Below the pieces are notes generated by a model that did not search any database, was not told the origin of the DNA, and was given only the letters and a program-made list of their open reading frames with translations. 64,000 bases of DNA from Serratia entomophila. Its GTDB lineage: Bacteria > Pseudomonadota > Gammaproteobacteria > Enterobacterales > Enterobacteriaceae. The position numbers were made by a program, and so were the translations under genes. Position 1 is the first letter of the stretch; each line of letters starts with the position of its first letter. The stretch is taken from assembly GCF_021462285.1 (NCBI RefSeq), contig NZ_CP082787.1:4340001-4404000 (forward strand). Direction: 5' to 3'. This document shows positions 43,097 through 54,133 of the stretch, piece by piece.

Positions 43097-43576
43097 ATGA
43101 AATGCTCAATTTCCTTGCTGGCCGGCGCTTTGCTGGCCGTCAGTTTCGCTTCCTCAGCGCGAGCGCTGGATTCTCAGGAGGTGGGTTACAACATCGAAGC
43201 GCGCGGCGCCGCGCCGGTGGTGGCGCAGTTAGCCAAGGCCGGCCAGCTGCAGGCGGTGGAAGACAGCATCAGGCTGGGCGACGACAGCTGGATTGCGCTG
43301 GCGCCCAAGCTGGCCAACGGCGGCAACGCCAGGTTCACCACCGGCATAAAGTCGGCCCTGTCTTCAGCCCTGGTCTACAACCCGGCGGCGGTGCTGCATG
43401 CGCTCAACAAGGGCAACAACCTGCCAATCAATGACATCTGCACCGCTCCGCCGGAGGTTCAGGGCGACACCGCCATCACCAGCTTCCGCCAGCGCGCCAC
43501 CCACGCGCTCTCCATGGTGCGCGTCGGCGATCTCAGCGCGCCGCGCGACGCCTGCATTGCGGCGTTGAAAGGCTGA
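43097..43576 (+). CDS. Uncharacterised periplasmic protein
   Basis: 159 residues. The signal peptide (MKCSISLLAGALLAVSFASS, then ARA) is followed by a mature part of about 136 residues starting LDSQEVGYNIEARG. Two cysteines (DICTAPPE and DACIAAL) near the C-terminus may form a disulfide. The body (VVAQLAKAGQLQAVEDSIRL, and DDSWIALAPKLANGG) looks helical, possibly repeat-like. I do not recognise the family. The ATG at 43097 follows AAGGATAGCCAAC. It stands alone between gltD and sspB, where E. coli has other genes. Confidence 0.7.
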   Translation: MKCSISLLAGALLAVSFASSARALDSQEVGYNIEARGAAPVVAQLAKAGQLQAVEDSIRLGDDSWIALAPKLANGGNARFTTGIKSALSSALVYNPAAVLHALNKGNNLPINDICTAPPEVQGDTAITSFRQRATHALSMVRVGDLSAPRDACIAALKG

Positions 43577-43594
43577 TACGCCGGGTAGGGGCAA

Positions 43595-43629
43595 TAAAAA
43601 AGGTCCCGCATGCGGGACCTTCTCATTTT
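43595..43629. terminator. Bidirectional terminator between the 43.1-kb gene and sspB
   Basis: A 20-base perfect palindrome (AGGTCCCGCA and its complement) flanked by AAAAAA on the left and TCTCATTTTG on the right; strongest for the minus-strand sspAB transcript. Confidence 0.88.
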
Positions 43630-43641
43630 GCTGCGGCAGGC

Positions 43642-44139
43642 TTATTTCACCACGCGCAGCGCCGGGCGGCCACCGCGCGGCGGCTGGGGCGGCTCGTCAT
43701 CCGGATCCTGGTCATCGCCGATATCCGGGCGGTCGCCGTCAATCACCGACATCAGGCTTTCCGAAGGGAAAGTCTCACTGTCCAGCCCCTCAAAGGTGCC
43801 TTCCGCCTCGTAGGCGGCTTCCGGTTCGAACATGGTGCCTGCGCCGTTCTCACGGGCATAGATAGCCAGCACCGCGGCCATCGGCACCGAAACCTGACGC
43901 GGCACGCCGCCGAAGCGCGCATTGAAGTGCACTTCTTCGTTGCCCAGCTCCAGATTCCCGACCGCACGCGGCGCAATGTTCAGCACAATCTGGCCGTCGC
44001 GGGCGAACTCCATCGGCACCTGCACGTCAGGACGCGTGACGTCCACCACCAGGTGCGGCGTCAGCTGGTTATCAAGCAGCCAGTCATAGAAGGCCCGCAG
44101 CAGGTACGGACGGCGCGGAGTCATCTGAGACATGTCCAT
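43642..44139 (-). CDS. sspB: ClpXP protease specificity-enhancing factor SspB
   Basis: 165 residues. The N-terminal SspB fold (MSQMTPRRPYLLRAFYDWLL to about residue 110) binds ssrA-tagged and other ClpXP substrates such as RseA. A flexible acidic linker (about 115-150) leads to the C-terminal ClpX-tethering peptide RGGRPALRVVK. All are conserved with E. coli. Five bases separate it from sspA upstream in the same operon. Confidence 0.96.
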   Translation of the reverse strand: MDMSQMTPRRPYLLRAFYDWLLDNQLTPHLVVDVTRPDVQVPMEFARDGQIVLNIAPRAVGNLELGNEEVHFNARFGGVPRQVSVPMAAVLAIYARENGAGTMFEPEAAYEAEGTFEGLDSETFPSESLMSVIDGDRPDIGDDQDPDDEPPQPPRGGRPALRVVK

Positions 44140-44144
44140 AATGC

Positions 44145-44786
44145 TTAGCCCCGGGTCTGCAGGCGCATTTCGCGCTCGGCTTCGGTCAGGGAGGCCAGGA
44201 ACGCGTCGCGTTCGAACACGCGGGTCATATAGCCTTTCAGCTCTTTGGAGCCTGCGCCGCTCAGTTCAATGCCCAACTGCGGCAAACGCCACAGCAGCGG
44301 CGCCAGATAGCAATCCACCAGGCTGAACTCTTCGCTCATAAAGTACGGCGTCTGGCCGAAGATCGGGGCGATCGCCAGCAGCTCTTCGCGCAGTTGGCGA
44401 CGAGCGGATTCCGCTTCCTGGCCGCTGCTCTGCTCGATCTTGTACATCAGCGAGTACCAGTTTTTCTCGATACGCAGCATCATCAGACGGCTCTCGCCAC
44501 GGGCGACCGGGTAAACCGGCATCAGCGGCGGGTGCGGGAAACGCTCGTCCAGATATTCCATGATGATGCGGGACTCATACAGGGTCAGCTCGCGATCGAC
44601 CAGCGTAGGCACCGTTTGGTAAGGATTGAGGTCAATAAGATCCTGCGGCAGGTTGTCCATCTCGACCTGCTCGATCTCGACGCTGACACCTTTCTCCGCC
44701 AGTACGATGCGTACTTGATGGCTAAAGATGTCGGTCGGGCCAGAAAACAGCGTCATTACCGAACGTTTGTTGGCAGCGACAGCCAT
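44145..44786 (-). CDS. sspA: Stringent starvation protein A
   Basis: 213 residues, one more than E. coli. A GST-fold protein without GST activity that binds sigma-70 RNA polymerase and supports acid and starvation survival. The N-terminal thioredoxin-like domain reads MTLFSGPTDIFSHQVRIVLA. The C-terminal helical domain includes the surface motif PYFMSEEFSLVDCYLAPLLW. The ATG at 44786 (MAVAANKRSVMTLF) is chosen from two; the upstream one at 44798 has no family support. An ERIC element lies in its upstream region. Confidence 0.96.
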   Translation of the reverse strand: MAVAANKRSVMTLFSGPTDIFSHQVRIVLAEKGVSVEIEQVEMDNLPQDLIDLNPYQTVPTLVDRELTLYESRIIMEYLDERFPHPPLMPVYPVARGESRLMMLRIEKNWYSLMYKIEQSSGQEAESARRQLREELLAIAPIFGQTPYFMSEEFSLVDCYLAPLLWRLPQLGIELSGAGSKELKGYMTRVFERDAFLASLTEAEREMRLQTRG

Positions 44787-44825
44787 GAAAACCTCCAAGT
44801 TATCTAGAAAATACTGCGAATAGCC

Positions 44826-44950
44826 AACTTCCCTTCTTCTTTCATGCCGCAGCGGTGTTGGCTTCCCTCTCTCACCCCGGTTACTTGGAAATCCAAGCTC
44901 CAGGGATGCGTTCGGTTGTCGCCCTGCTGCACCCTGAAATTTATCGGGTT
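44826..44950 (-). repeat. Full-length ERIC (IRU) element upstream of sspA
   Basis: 125 bases, the same length as the copy at 11509 and in the opposite orientation. Recognisable parts are CAGCGGTGTTGGCTTCCCTC, CTCACCCCGGTTACTTGG, CCAAGCTCCAGGGATGCGTT and the right end CTGAAATTTATCGGGT. It occupies most of the sspA leader region, between sspA and the rpsI terminator. The remaining 200 bases to rpsI hold no other recognised feature. Confidence 0.8.
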
Positions 44951-45170
44951 ACCAGGCTGCTATCCTGAGTGATCTTGCCGCATACCGGCAGTTAGCAATC
45001 AACCTGGGTCATAAAAACCGGCCTCGGAGGTAAACTGCACGGCAAACAGGCGCAAAAGTGGATGATAGTTTACCAGATTTTGCTTGTTTTGTGGGGACCC
45101 TGCGGTGATTTCGTATCGAATTGTCTGATATACCACAGATTTTAGTAGGGATATGGGGGATTTCAGGCAT

Positions 45171-45202
45171 AAAAAAACCCGGTGAAGCACCGGGTTTTTT
45201 GC
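45171..45202 (-). terminator. Terminator of the rplM-rpsI operon
   Basis: ACCCGGTG-AAG-CACCGGGT stem flanked by T7 on the minus strand and T6 on the plus strand, 30 bases after the rpsI stop. Confidence 0.93.
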
Positions 45203-45230
45203 GTAAATCGCACTGCCGAAGCAGTAGAAA

Positions 45231-46133
<903 letters not shown>

Positions 46134-46237
46134 TCACACGACCATACAAGTCCAGCAAACCTACCCCTTCGAATAGCCATTGCCGGCACTATAAAGTTTT
46201 TGGGAAAAAAAACTTTGTTGTAACGTGGGGTCGCAAG

Positions 46238-46243
46238 ATTATA
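46238..46243 (-). promoter_or_regulatory. Probable -10 box of the rplM-rpsI promoter
   Basis: A perfect TATAAT on the minus strand (46243-46238) about 170 bases upstream of rplM, with TTCGAT 18 bases further upstream as a weak -35. It lies in the 264-base gap downstream of zapE, where nothing else definite was found. Confidence 0.5.
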
Positions 46244-46331
46244 GAGAAGTCGTTCGCAAAGATCGAACGGTTTTTGAATGGAAAATCAATTTATCGCCGG
46301 CCGCGCGCCACCGGCGATCCAACGGCGGCCT

Positions 46332-47459
46332 TCAGGGCAGATGCGGCAGCTTGAGATACTCTTCGCTCTGCATCTCCTGCAGGCGCGACAGGCAGCGTTG
46401 GTACTCAAACTTCAGCCGCTCCCCCTGGTAGATCTCGAACATCGACGCCTCGGCGGCGATCACCAGCTTGACGTGACGCTCGTAGAATTCGTCCACCAGC
46501 GCCAGGAAGCGGCGCGCGGTGTTCTCTTTCAGCGGGCCCATCACCTGTACATTATACAGCATCACGCTGTGGTACAGGCGCGACAGAGCAATATAGTCGA
46601 GCTGGCTGCGCGCTTCTTCGCACAGGGTATGGAAATCTACCGCCAGCACGCCGTCCACAGCGCGTATTGCCTGCAGCGGCCGGTGATTGATCTGCAATAC
46701 CGGCGCCTCTTCCCCGGCCTTGCCCGCCAATTTCAAGAACATCCGGTCCATGGTTTCTCGCGTCTGCTCATTGAGCGGCGTCAGATACAGGTGCGCCTGC
46801 GTTAAGGTGCGCAGGCGGTAGTCGATGCCGGCGTCGACGTTCATTACGTCGCAGTACTGGTTGATAAGATCGATAGCCGGCAGGAAGCGCGCACGCTGCA
46901 GGCCGTTGCGATACAAATCGTCCGGCGGAATGTTGGAGGTGGCCACCAGCGTAATGCCACGGGCGAACAGCGCCTGCAGCAAGGTAGCCAACAGCATGGC
47001 GTCGGTGATGTCGGAAACGAAGAACTCGTCGAAGCACAGCACGTCGGTTTGCGCTTTAAAACCGTCTGCGACGATCTCCAGCGGATTTTCCTGCCCCTGC
47101 AGCTCGGTCAGCTCTTCGTGCACCCGCAGCATAAAGCGGTGGAAATGCAGCCGCAGCTTGCGTTCCCCCGGCAGGCTGTGGACGAACAGGTCCATCAGCC
47201 AGGTTTTGCCGCGCCCGACGCCGCCCCACATATACAGCCCCTGCACCGGCCGCTGTTTAGGCGTTTCGCCGCCCTTGCCCAGCAGGCGGCTCAGTTTGCC
47301 GCGCAGGCCGACGCTCGGCGCGCTCGCGGCGGGCGCCTGCTGCAGCGCCTGATAAATGCGATCCAACTGCGTGACGGCCTGGCGTTGAACCTCATCGGCC
47401 TGATACTCCCCTGCAGCAAGCAGCCGCTGGTAGCGTGATAACGGTGATTGTGCCTGCAT
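46332..47459 (-). CDS. zapE: Cell division protein ZapE, AFG1-like ATPase
   Basis: 375 residues, as in E. coli YhcM. A P-loop ATPase that joins the Z-ring late and helps division under low oxygen and heat. The Walker A motif is GGVGRGKTWLMD near residue 75 and the Walker B CFDEFFVSD near 140. The C-terminal part includes FEYQRCLSRLQEMQSEEYL. The ATG at 47459 is the start. Divergent from zapG, another Z-ring-associated gene, with an ERIC remnant between them. Confidence 0.95.
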   Translation of the reverse strand: MQAQSPLSRYQRLLAAGEYQADEVQRQAVTQLDRIYQALQQAPAASAPSVGLRGKLSRLLGKGGETPKQRPVQGLYMWGGVGRGKTWLMDLFVHSLPGERKLRLHFHRFMLRVHEELTELQGQENPLEIVADGFKAQTDVLCFDEFFVSDITDAMLLATLLQALFARGITLVATSNIPPDDLYRNGLQRARFLPAIDLINQYCDVMNVDAGIDYRLRTLTQAHLYLTPLNEQTRETMDRMFLKLAGKAGEEAPVLQINHRPLQAIRAVDGVLAVDFHTLCEEARSQLDYIALSRLYHSVMLYNVQVMGPLKENTARRFLALVDEFYERHVKLVIAAEASMFEIYQGERLKFEYQRCLSRLQEMQSEEYLKLPHLP

Positions 47460-47483
47460 CTGTTCGATATTCCCTAAGAACGC

Positions 47484-47532
47484 TATCCCCTGCTTCTTTC
47501 AAACTGCCGCAGCTTGAAATCTATTGGGCATA
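47484..47532 (-). repeat. Miniature ERIC derivative
   Basis: 49 bases that join the two ERIC ends directly: TATCCCCTGCTTCTTTCAAA and CTTGAAATCTATTGGGCATA, with the 75-base middle missing. Lies 25 bases upstream of zapE. The remaining 200 bases to zapG contain no other feature I can name. Confidence 0.65.
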
Positions 47533-47738
47533 AGAAATTATTTAACCAATTTTGGCGGCAAGTTGATGCCGTTTCGCACCGTTATCGCCTCAAATGTCCG
47601 CGCCGGACAATGCTGAAAAACCCCGTAAACATTAGGTAAAAGCTCATCAGGATTCCACTCGGACAAGGTTAACGGTTATAGTGGATATTATTAAGTGAAA
47701 AATCCCTGCGGAACAACGAAGTCAAAATAGGAGTCATC

Positions 47739-48140
47739 ATGACCTGGGAGTATGCGCTGATTGGTTTGGTCGTCGGTATCGTCATTGGTGCGGTAGCGAT
47801 GCGTTTTGGTAACCGTAAATTACGTCAACAACAAGTTTTGCAACACGAGCTGGATAAGAGCAAAACCGAGCTGGAAGAGTATCGTCAGGAGCTGGTCGGC
47901 CACTTTGCCCGCAGCGCCGAGCTGCTGGACAACATGGCGCGCGATTATCGCCAGCTGTACCAACACATGGCGAAAAGCTCCAATAACCTGCTGCCGGACC
48001 TGCCGCTCCAGGAAAACCCGTTCCGCTTTCGCCTGACCGAAGCCGAAGCGGACAACGATCAGGCGCCGGTAGAAATGCCGCGCGACTACTCCGAAGGCGC
48101 ATCCGGCCTGCTGCGCGGCCAGGCGCCGCGCCGCGACTGA
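47739..48140 (+). CDS. zapG: Z-ring associated protein ZapG (YhcB, DUF1043)
   Basis: 133 residues. One N-terminal transmembrane helix (TWEYALIGLVVGIVIGAVAM, about 2-22) followed by a cytoplasmic coiled coil (LQHELDKSKTELEEYRQEL) and a disordered acidic C-terminus. The NPFRFR motif near residue 93 is typical of the family. In E. coli YhcB coordinates division and envelope growth. AGGAGTCATC precedes the ATG. It precedes degQ, as in E. coli. Confidence 0.94.
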   Translation: MTWEYALIGLVVGIVIGAVAMRFGNRKLRQQQVLQHELDKSKTELEEYRQELVGHFARSAELLDNMARDYRQLYQHMAKSSNNLLPDLPLQENPFRFRLTEAEADNDQAPVEMPRDYSEGASGLLRGQAPRRD

Positions 48141-48148
48141 CGCACCCG

Positions 48149-48181
48149 CCCGTGGGCCACGCCCACGGGTTCTCACTTTTT
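48149..48181 (+). terminator. Terminator after zapG
   Basis: CCCGTGGGC-CAC-GCCCACGGG stem followed by TTCTCACTTTTT. Confidence 0.8.
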
Positions 48182-48330
48182 CGCTGCTGGTTTATCCCCT
48201 TCGCGCCGCGATCCGCCGCCGCAATGATTTACTGAACTTTTCACGCAAATTCACGGTCTTACCCTTCACTATGACGGCGCTGTTGCCTTATCATTCATAT
48301 TTCATCGGCAGGTATTGAGAGAGCTAATCA

Positions 48331-49704
48331 ATGAAGAAAAAGTCGTTAATTCTTAGTGCACTGGCAATGAGCATTGGCCTGACATTGGCCTCCGTACCGG
48401 CGGCCAGCGCCGCGATGCCGGTCGCCGTTCAGGGGCAGCCGCTGCCGAGCCTGGCGCCGATGCTGGAAAAAGTGTTGCCCGCAGTGGTCAGCGTACACGT
48501 TGAGGGCACCCAGGTGCAGCGTCAGCAGCAGCTGCCTGAGGAGCTCAAACGCTTCTTCGGCCCCAATTATCCTGGCCAGCAGCCGAGCGCTCGCCCGTTT
48601 GAAGGGCTGGGTTCCGGCGTCATCATCGACGCCGCCAAAGGCTACGTTCTGACTAACAACCACGTCATCAACAACGCCGATAAAATCCGCGTGCAGCTGA
48701 ACGACGGCCGCGAGCTGGACGCCAAGCTGGTCGGCCGCGATGAACAATCCGATATCGCCCTGCTGCAGCTCAGCGACGTGAAAAACCTGACCGCCATTAA
48801 AATGGCCGATTCCGATCAGCTGCGCGTCGGCGACTTCGCCGTGGCGGTCGGTAACCCGTTTGGCCTCGGCCAGACCGCCACCTCCGGCATCATCTCGGCG
48901 TTGGGGCGCAGCGGCCTGAATCTGGAAGGGCTGGAAAACTTTATCCAGACCGACGCCTCGATCAACCGCGGCAACTCCGGCGGCGCGCTGGTTAACCTCA
49001 ACGGCGAGCTGATCGGCATCAACACCGCCATTTTGGCGCCGAGCGGCGGCAACGTCGGCATCGGCTTCGCCATTCCAAGCAACATGGCGCAGAACCTCAG
49101 CCAGCAGCTGATCGAATTCGGCCAGGTGAAACGCGGCCTGCTGGGCATCAAGGGCAGCGAAATGACGCCGGACATGGCCAAGGCCTTCAATAGCGATGCC
49201 CAGCGCGGTGCCTTCGTCAGCGAAGTGCTGCCGAAATCCGCCGCCGCCAAGGCGGGCATCAAGGCCGGCGATATTTTAGTTTCCGTCGACGGTAAACCGG
49301 TCAGCAGCTTCGCCGAACTGCGCGCCAAGGTCGGCACCACTGCGCCGGGCAAAACCATCAAGGTCGGTCTGCTGCGCGACGGCAAGCCGCAGGAAGTGTC
49401 GGTCACGCTGGACAACAGCGAAAGCGCGTCCACCAATGCCGAAACCCTGTCCCCGGCGCTGCAGGGGGTTTCCCTCAGCAACGGCGCGCTGCCGAGCGGC
49501 GACAAGGGCGTGAAGGTCGATAACGTGGACAAAGGCTCAACCGCAGCACAGATCGGCCTGCAAAAAGGCGATGTGATTATTGGCGTTAACCGCCAGCGCG
49601 TTGACAGCATCACCGCCCTGCGCAAAGTGCTTGAAGCCAAACCACCGGTCATGGCGCTCAATGTGGTGCGCGGCAGCGAAACCATTTATCTGCTGCTGCG
49701 TTAA
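48331..49704 (+). CDS. degQ: Periplasmic serine endoprotease DegQ
   Basis: 457 residues. Signal peptide to about Ala28 (SVPAASAAMP). HtrA/Do-family trypsin-like protease with catalytic His111 (TNNHVI), Asp141 (SDIALL) and Ser216 (RGNSGGA), followed by two PDZ domains (about 260-350 and 365-455). It degrades and refolds misfolded envelope proteins as cage-like oligomers. DegQ is favoured over DegP by the shorter N-terminal LA loop and the neighbour degS. AGAGAGCTAATCA precedes the ATG. Confidence 0.95.
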   Translation: MKKKSLILSALAMSIGLTLASVPAASAAMPVAVQGQPLPSLAPMLEKVLPAVVSVHVEGTQVQRQQQLPEELKRFFGPNYPGQQPSARPFEGLGSGVIIDAAKGYVLTNNHVINNADKIRVQLNDGRELDAKLVGRDEQSDIALLQLSDVKNLTAIKMADSDQLRVGDFAVAVGNPFGLGQTATSGIISALGRSGLNLEGLENFIQTDASINRGNSGGALVNLNGELIGINTAILAPSGGNVGIGFAIPSNMAQNLSQQLIEFGQVKRGLLGIKGSEMTPDMAKAFNSDAQRGAFVSEVLPKSAAAKAGIKAGDILVSVDGKPVSSFAELRAKVGTTAPGKTIKVGLLRDGKPQEVSVTLDNSESASTNAETLSPALQGVSLSNGALPSGDKGVKVDNVDKGSTAAQIGLQKGDVIIGVNRQRVDSITALRKVLEAKPPVMALNVVRGSETIYLLLR

Positions 49705-49714
49705 TTTGTTTAAA

Positions 49715-49745
49715 AACCGGGCTCGGTAACATACTGCGCCCGGTT
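49715..49745 (+). other. Hairpin in the degQ-degS gap
   Basis: AACCGGGC and GCCCGGTT form an 8-base-pair stem without a T tract. It may act as a weak terminator or processing site that separates degQ from degS expression. Confidence 0.35.
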
Positions 49746-49793
49746 AACTCATGTTATCCTCCGAGCATCCTTAACCACACCCACTAAAACTCC

Positions 49794-50852
49794 ATGTTTG
49801 CTAAGCTCTTGCGTTCCGTCGTTATAGGTCTCGTCGTTGCCGGTCTGCTGCTGGCCGCGCTGCCCATTTTGCGTTCCTCCAATAGTCTGTTCGCAGAAAA
49901 GCTTGAGAATACCAGCGACGAAACGCCGTTGAGCTTCAACAAAGCGGTGCGCCGCGCCGCGCCCGCCGTGGTGAATATCTACAACCGCAACCTCAACGGC
50001 ACTCCTAACATACTGTCGCTGGGTTCCGGCGTGATCATGAACGAACGCGGTTATATCATCACCAACCGCCACGTGGTCAAGGACGCACAGCAGATTACCG
50101 TGGTGGTACAGGACGGCCGCCGCTATGAGGCGCTGCTGGTCGGCTCCGACAGCCTGACCGATCTGGCGGTGTTGAAGATCGATCCCGGCAATTTACCGGT
50201 GATCCCCATTAACAACGCCCGCACCGCCCACGTCGGCGACGTGGTGCTGGCGATAGGCAACCCGTATAACCTTGGGCAAACCGTCACCCAAGGCATTCTC
50301 AGCGCCACCGGCCGCATCAGTATGAGCACCACCGGCCGCCAGACCTTCCTGCAGACCGACGCTTCGATCAACCGCGGCAACTCCGGCGGCGCACTGGTCA
50401 ACTCGCTGGGCGAACTGATCGGTATCAATACCCTGACCTACGATAAAATCACCGACGGCGAAACGCCTGAGGGCATCGGCTTCGCCATTCCGATCGAACT
50501 GGCCACCAAGATCATGGACAAGCTGATCCGCGACGGCCGCGTTATCCGCGGCTATTTCGGCATTCAAGGTAAAGAGATTATCCCGATTCGCTCGTCCAAC
50601 TCCGGCATCGACCGGCTGCAGGGGATTATCGTCACCGAGGTCACGCCAAACGGCCCGGCGGGCAACGCCGGCTTCCAGATCAACGACATCATCATCAACG
50701 TGAATAGCAAGCCTGCGGTCTCTGTGCTCGAAACCATGGACCAGGTGGCCGAAATCCGGCCAGGCACGGAAATTCCGGTCGTGGTGCTGCGCAACGGCAA
50801 ACGGATCACGCTGAAGATGACGGTGGGTGAATTCCCGGAAGACAATAATTAA
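49794..50852 (+). CDS. degS: Site-1 protease DegS, activator of the sigma-E response
   Basis: 352 residues with an N-terminal membrane anchor (about 4-24: KLLRSVVIGLVVAGLLLAAL), a trypsin-like domain with His93, Asp123 and Ser197 (NRGNSGGA), and one PDZ domain (about 255-345). DegS senses C-termini of unfolded outer-membrane proteins and cuts RseA. The single PDZ domain and anchor instead of a cleaved signal distinguish it from DegQ. Terminates at a strong hairpin shared with murA. Confidence 0.95.
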   Translation: MFAKLLRSVVIGLVVAGLLLAALPILRSSNSLFAEKLENTSDETPLSFNKAVRRAAPAVVNIYNRNLNGTPNILSLGSGVIMNERGYIITNRHVVKDAQQITVVVQDGRRYEALLVGSDSLTDLAVLKIDPGNLPVIPINNARTAHVGDVVLAIGNPYNLGQTVTQGILSATGRISMSTTGRQTFLQTDASINRGNSGGALVNSLGELIGINTLTYDKITDGETPEGIGFAIPIELATKIMDKLIRDGRVIRGYFGIQGKEIIPIRSSNSGIDRLQGIIVTEVTPNGPAGNAGFQINDIIINVNSKPAVSVLETMDQVAEIRPGTEIPVVVLRNGKRITLKMTVGEFPEDNN

Positions 50853-50880
50853 AAAAAGGGCCCGGCAAGCCGGGCCTTTG
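50851..50880. terminator. Bidirectional terminator between degS and murA
   Basis: GGCCCGGC-AA-GCCGGGCC stem; AAAAAAA on the left gives a long T tract for the murA direction, TTTG on the right is weaker for degS. Confidence 0.85.
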
Positions 50881-50921
50881 ATTCCGCATGCGCCGGCGTT
50901 TGCGCGCCGACGGTCAACCGC

Positions 50922-52199
<1,278 letters not shown>

Positions 52200-52236
52200 C
52201 TAATCTGAAGCTGCCCGCCCCTGGGGGCAAACAGCC

Positions 52237-52491
52237 TTAAAATCCGTTGAGTTTGCGGTCTCGCTGCCACTCTTCAGGGGTGTACGCCTTGATCGACAAA
52301 GCGTGAATGCGGTTGTCCGCGATGTATTCCATCAGTGGCGCATAGACCGTCTGTTGTTTTTTGACGCGGCTCATGGCGGCGAACAGCTCGCCGACCACGA
52401 TCACCTGGAAGTGACTGCCGTCGCCCGTCACATGCGCTTCGTCCAGTGCCAATGCCTGCATCAGCACGTCTTTAATCTCGTTGGTTTCCAT
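52237..52491 (-). CDS. ibaG: BolA-family acid-stress protein IbaG
   Basis: 84 residues. BolA-type fold with the conserved histidine of the putative 2Fe-2S site ([15 protein letters not shown]) and a [14 protein letters not shown]-terminal helix. IbaG works with glutaredoxins in iron-sulfur handling and is acid-inducible in E. coli. It precedes murA and follows the mla operon, from which a terminator separates it. Confidence 0.94.
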   Translation of the reverse strand: METNEIKDVLMQALALDEAHVTGDGSHFQVIVVGELFAAMSRVKKQQTVYAPLMEYIADNRIHALSIKAYTPEEWQRDRKLNGF

Positions 52492-52565
52492 AGTATCCAG
52501 TTCTGCAGCTAAAGGATCATAAACAGCCTAGTATCTTAGTGGAATACGACGTTTTCTTAAACTAA

Positions 52566-52596
52566 AGAAAAAGCCCCTGTTCAACAGGGGCTTTGT
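52566..52596 (-). terminator. Terminator of the mlaFEDCB operon
   Basis: AAAGCCCCTGT-TCA-ACAGGGGCTTT hairpin followed on the minus strand by TTTTCTTT, 36 bases after the mlaB stop. Confidence 0.9.
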
Positions 52597-52631
52597 ATGA
52601 ATTCATCGCATTATGGCAGCGAAAAATGCGG

Positions 52632-52934
52632 CTAACCAGCGGTATCGACAGGCATTATTGCTTGCAGGTTGTACAGCGCGATCAGCGTTTTCAGCCGATC
52701 GGTGGCGCCGGAAATTTTTAACTCCACCCCACGCTGGCGCTGCTGCTCCCGCAGATGCACCAGCAGCGCCAGCCCGGAAGAATCCACCCGCTGCAGCTGC
52801 GCCACGTCGATAGCGGTTTTATCCGCCAGTAACTTCTCCCGCTGCTGCCACAGCGGCAGCAGCGTTTCCCGATCCAGCTCGCCGCGCAGGATCAGCGTTT
52901 GCTGCTGCGATTCAACGCTGAGCGCCGCCGGCAT
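52632..52934 (-). CDS. mlaB: STAS-domain subunit of the Mla phospholipid transporter
   Basis: 100 residues forming a single STAS domain (DVAQLQRVDSSGLALLVHLR, with the conserved serine-threonine region). MlaB binds the MlaF ATPase in the cytoplasm and is needed for assembly and activity of MlaFEDB. Its first base overlaps the last base of mlaC. Last gene of the operon. Confidence 0.93.
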   Translation of the reverse strand: MPAALSVESQQQTLILRGELDRETLLPLWQQREKLLADKTAIDVAQLQRVDSSGLALLVHLREQQRQRGVELKISGATDRLKTLIALYNLQAIMPVDTAG

Positions 52935-53563
52935 CAGTTTTTCTGATCCAGGGTAATCGGCTGCGCCGCCGCGCTTTGCAGCTGCTTGGTCAGGCCATCA
53001 ATGCCCTGGGTACGCAACGTAGACGCCCACTCGTTTTGTTTGGTGGTGATCATGCTGACGCCTTCGGCAATCATGTCATACGCCTGCCAATAGCCGGTTT
53101 TGCTGTTTTTGCGCCACTGGAAGTCAAGACGCACCGGCGGGCGGCCGCCGTTGTCGATGATGGTCACGCGGATCGCCACGATATTGGCGTCGCCCAGCGG
53201 CTGCTCAGGCGCAATCTGGTAAGTCTGGCCGTGATACATCGCCAGCGCCTGGCCGTAGGCCTGTTCCAGATAAGACTGGAAGGCGGTGAAATAGGCTTCG
53301 CGCTGTGCCGGGGTCGCCTCTTTGTAATAGCGGCCCAACACCAGCGCACCGGCGTATTTGACCTGTACGAACGGCATCAGCTCCTGATGGACGATGGTGC
53401 GCAGGTAGTTGGGATCCTGCTTGATTTTCGGCTGTTCGGTCTTCAGACGGGTGAAGGTCTTCTGAGCCGCGTCTTGCATCAGGCTATACGGGTTGGTTTG
53501 ATCCGCCGCGTTCGCCAACGGCGCAATCGCCAGCAGGGCCACCATCAATAAACGTTTAAACAT
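52934..53563 (-). CDS. mlaC: Periplasmic phospholipid carrier MlaC
   Basis: 209 residues with a signal peptide ([19 protein letters not shown], cut before ADQTNP). The mature NTF2-like fold shuttles phospholipid between MlaA at the outer membrane and MlaD at the inner membrane. Typical segments are [20 protein letters not shown] and [16 protein letters not shown]. It follows mlaD by 14 bases. Confidence 0.95.
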   Translation of the reverse strand: MFKRLLMVALLAIAPLANAADQTNPYSLMQDAAQKTFTRLKTEQPKIKQDPNYLRTIVHQELMPFVQVKYAGALVLGRYYKEATPAQREAYFTAFQSYLEQAYGQALAMYHGQTYQIAPEQPLGDANIVAIRVTIIDNGGRPPVRLDFQWRKNSKTGYWQAYDMIAEGVSMITTKQNEWASTLRTQGIDGLTKQLQSAAAQPITLDQKN

Positions 53564-53577
53564 GCAGGTTTCCTCTC

Positions 53578-54129
53578 TTAATGACTCGGTACAGCGGGTT
53601 GCGGTGCTGCTGCGCCGGCAGCCGGCTCGGCGGCCGCATCTCCCGGTTTGGCACTGTCCTGACCGCCGCTTTTATACAGGAACTGGCCGATCAGATCTTC
53701 CAGAACCATGGCTGATTTGGTGTCCTGAATGGTGCCGCCGTCCTTCAGAATGGCGGTGCCCATGTCCGGATCTTCAAAACCGACGTTTAACGCCAGATAC
53801 TGCTCACCCAACAGGCCGGAAGTGCGAATGGCCAGCGAGCTGGTGTCCGGGATCTGGTTGTATTTATCCTGGATGTCCAGCGCGACGCGCGGCGTGTAGG
53901 TTTTAGGATCGAGCTCGATGCCGGCCACGCGGCCAATCACCACGCCGCCGATTTTCACCGGCGAGCGCGCCTTCAGGCCGCCGATATTATCGAACGTCGC
54001 ATAGATGCGGTAGGTCGGCTCATTGCCGATCGACTTAATGTTCGCCACCTGCAGGCAGATAAACACGACGGCGCACAGCGCAATCAGCATAAATGCCCCA
54101 ACCCAGATTTCACTCTTCTTCGTTTGCAT
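53578..54129 (-). CDS. mlaD: MCE-domain substrate-binding subunit MlaD
   Basis: 183 residues. One N-terminal transmembrane helix ([20 protein letters not shown], about 7-27) and one MCE domain (about 38-115: [20 protein letters not shown]) that forms a hexameric ring with a lipid channel, followed by a C-terminal helix and a Pro/Ala-rich tail. The ATG at 54129 ([11 protein letters not shown]) matches E. coli, not the upstream ATG at 54144 that would overlap mlaE. Confidence 0.95.
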   Translation of the reverse strand: MQTKKSEIWVGAFMLIALCAVVFICLQVANIKSIGNEPTYRIYATFDNIGGLKARSPVKIGGVVIGRVAGIELDPKTYTPRVALDIQDKYNQIPDTSSLAIRTSGLLGEQYLALNVGFEDPDMGTAILKDGGTIQDTKSAMVLEDLIGQFLYKSGGQDSAKPGDAAAEPAAGAAAPQPAVPSH

Positions 54130-54133
54130 CGAA

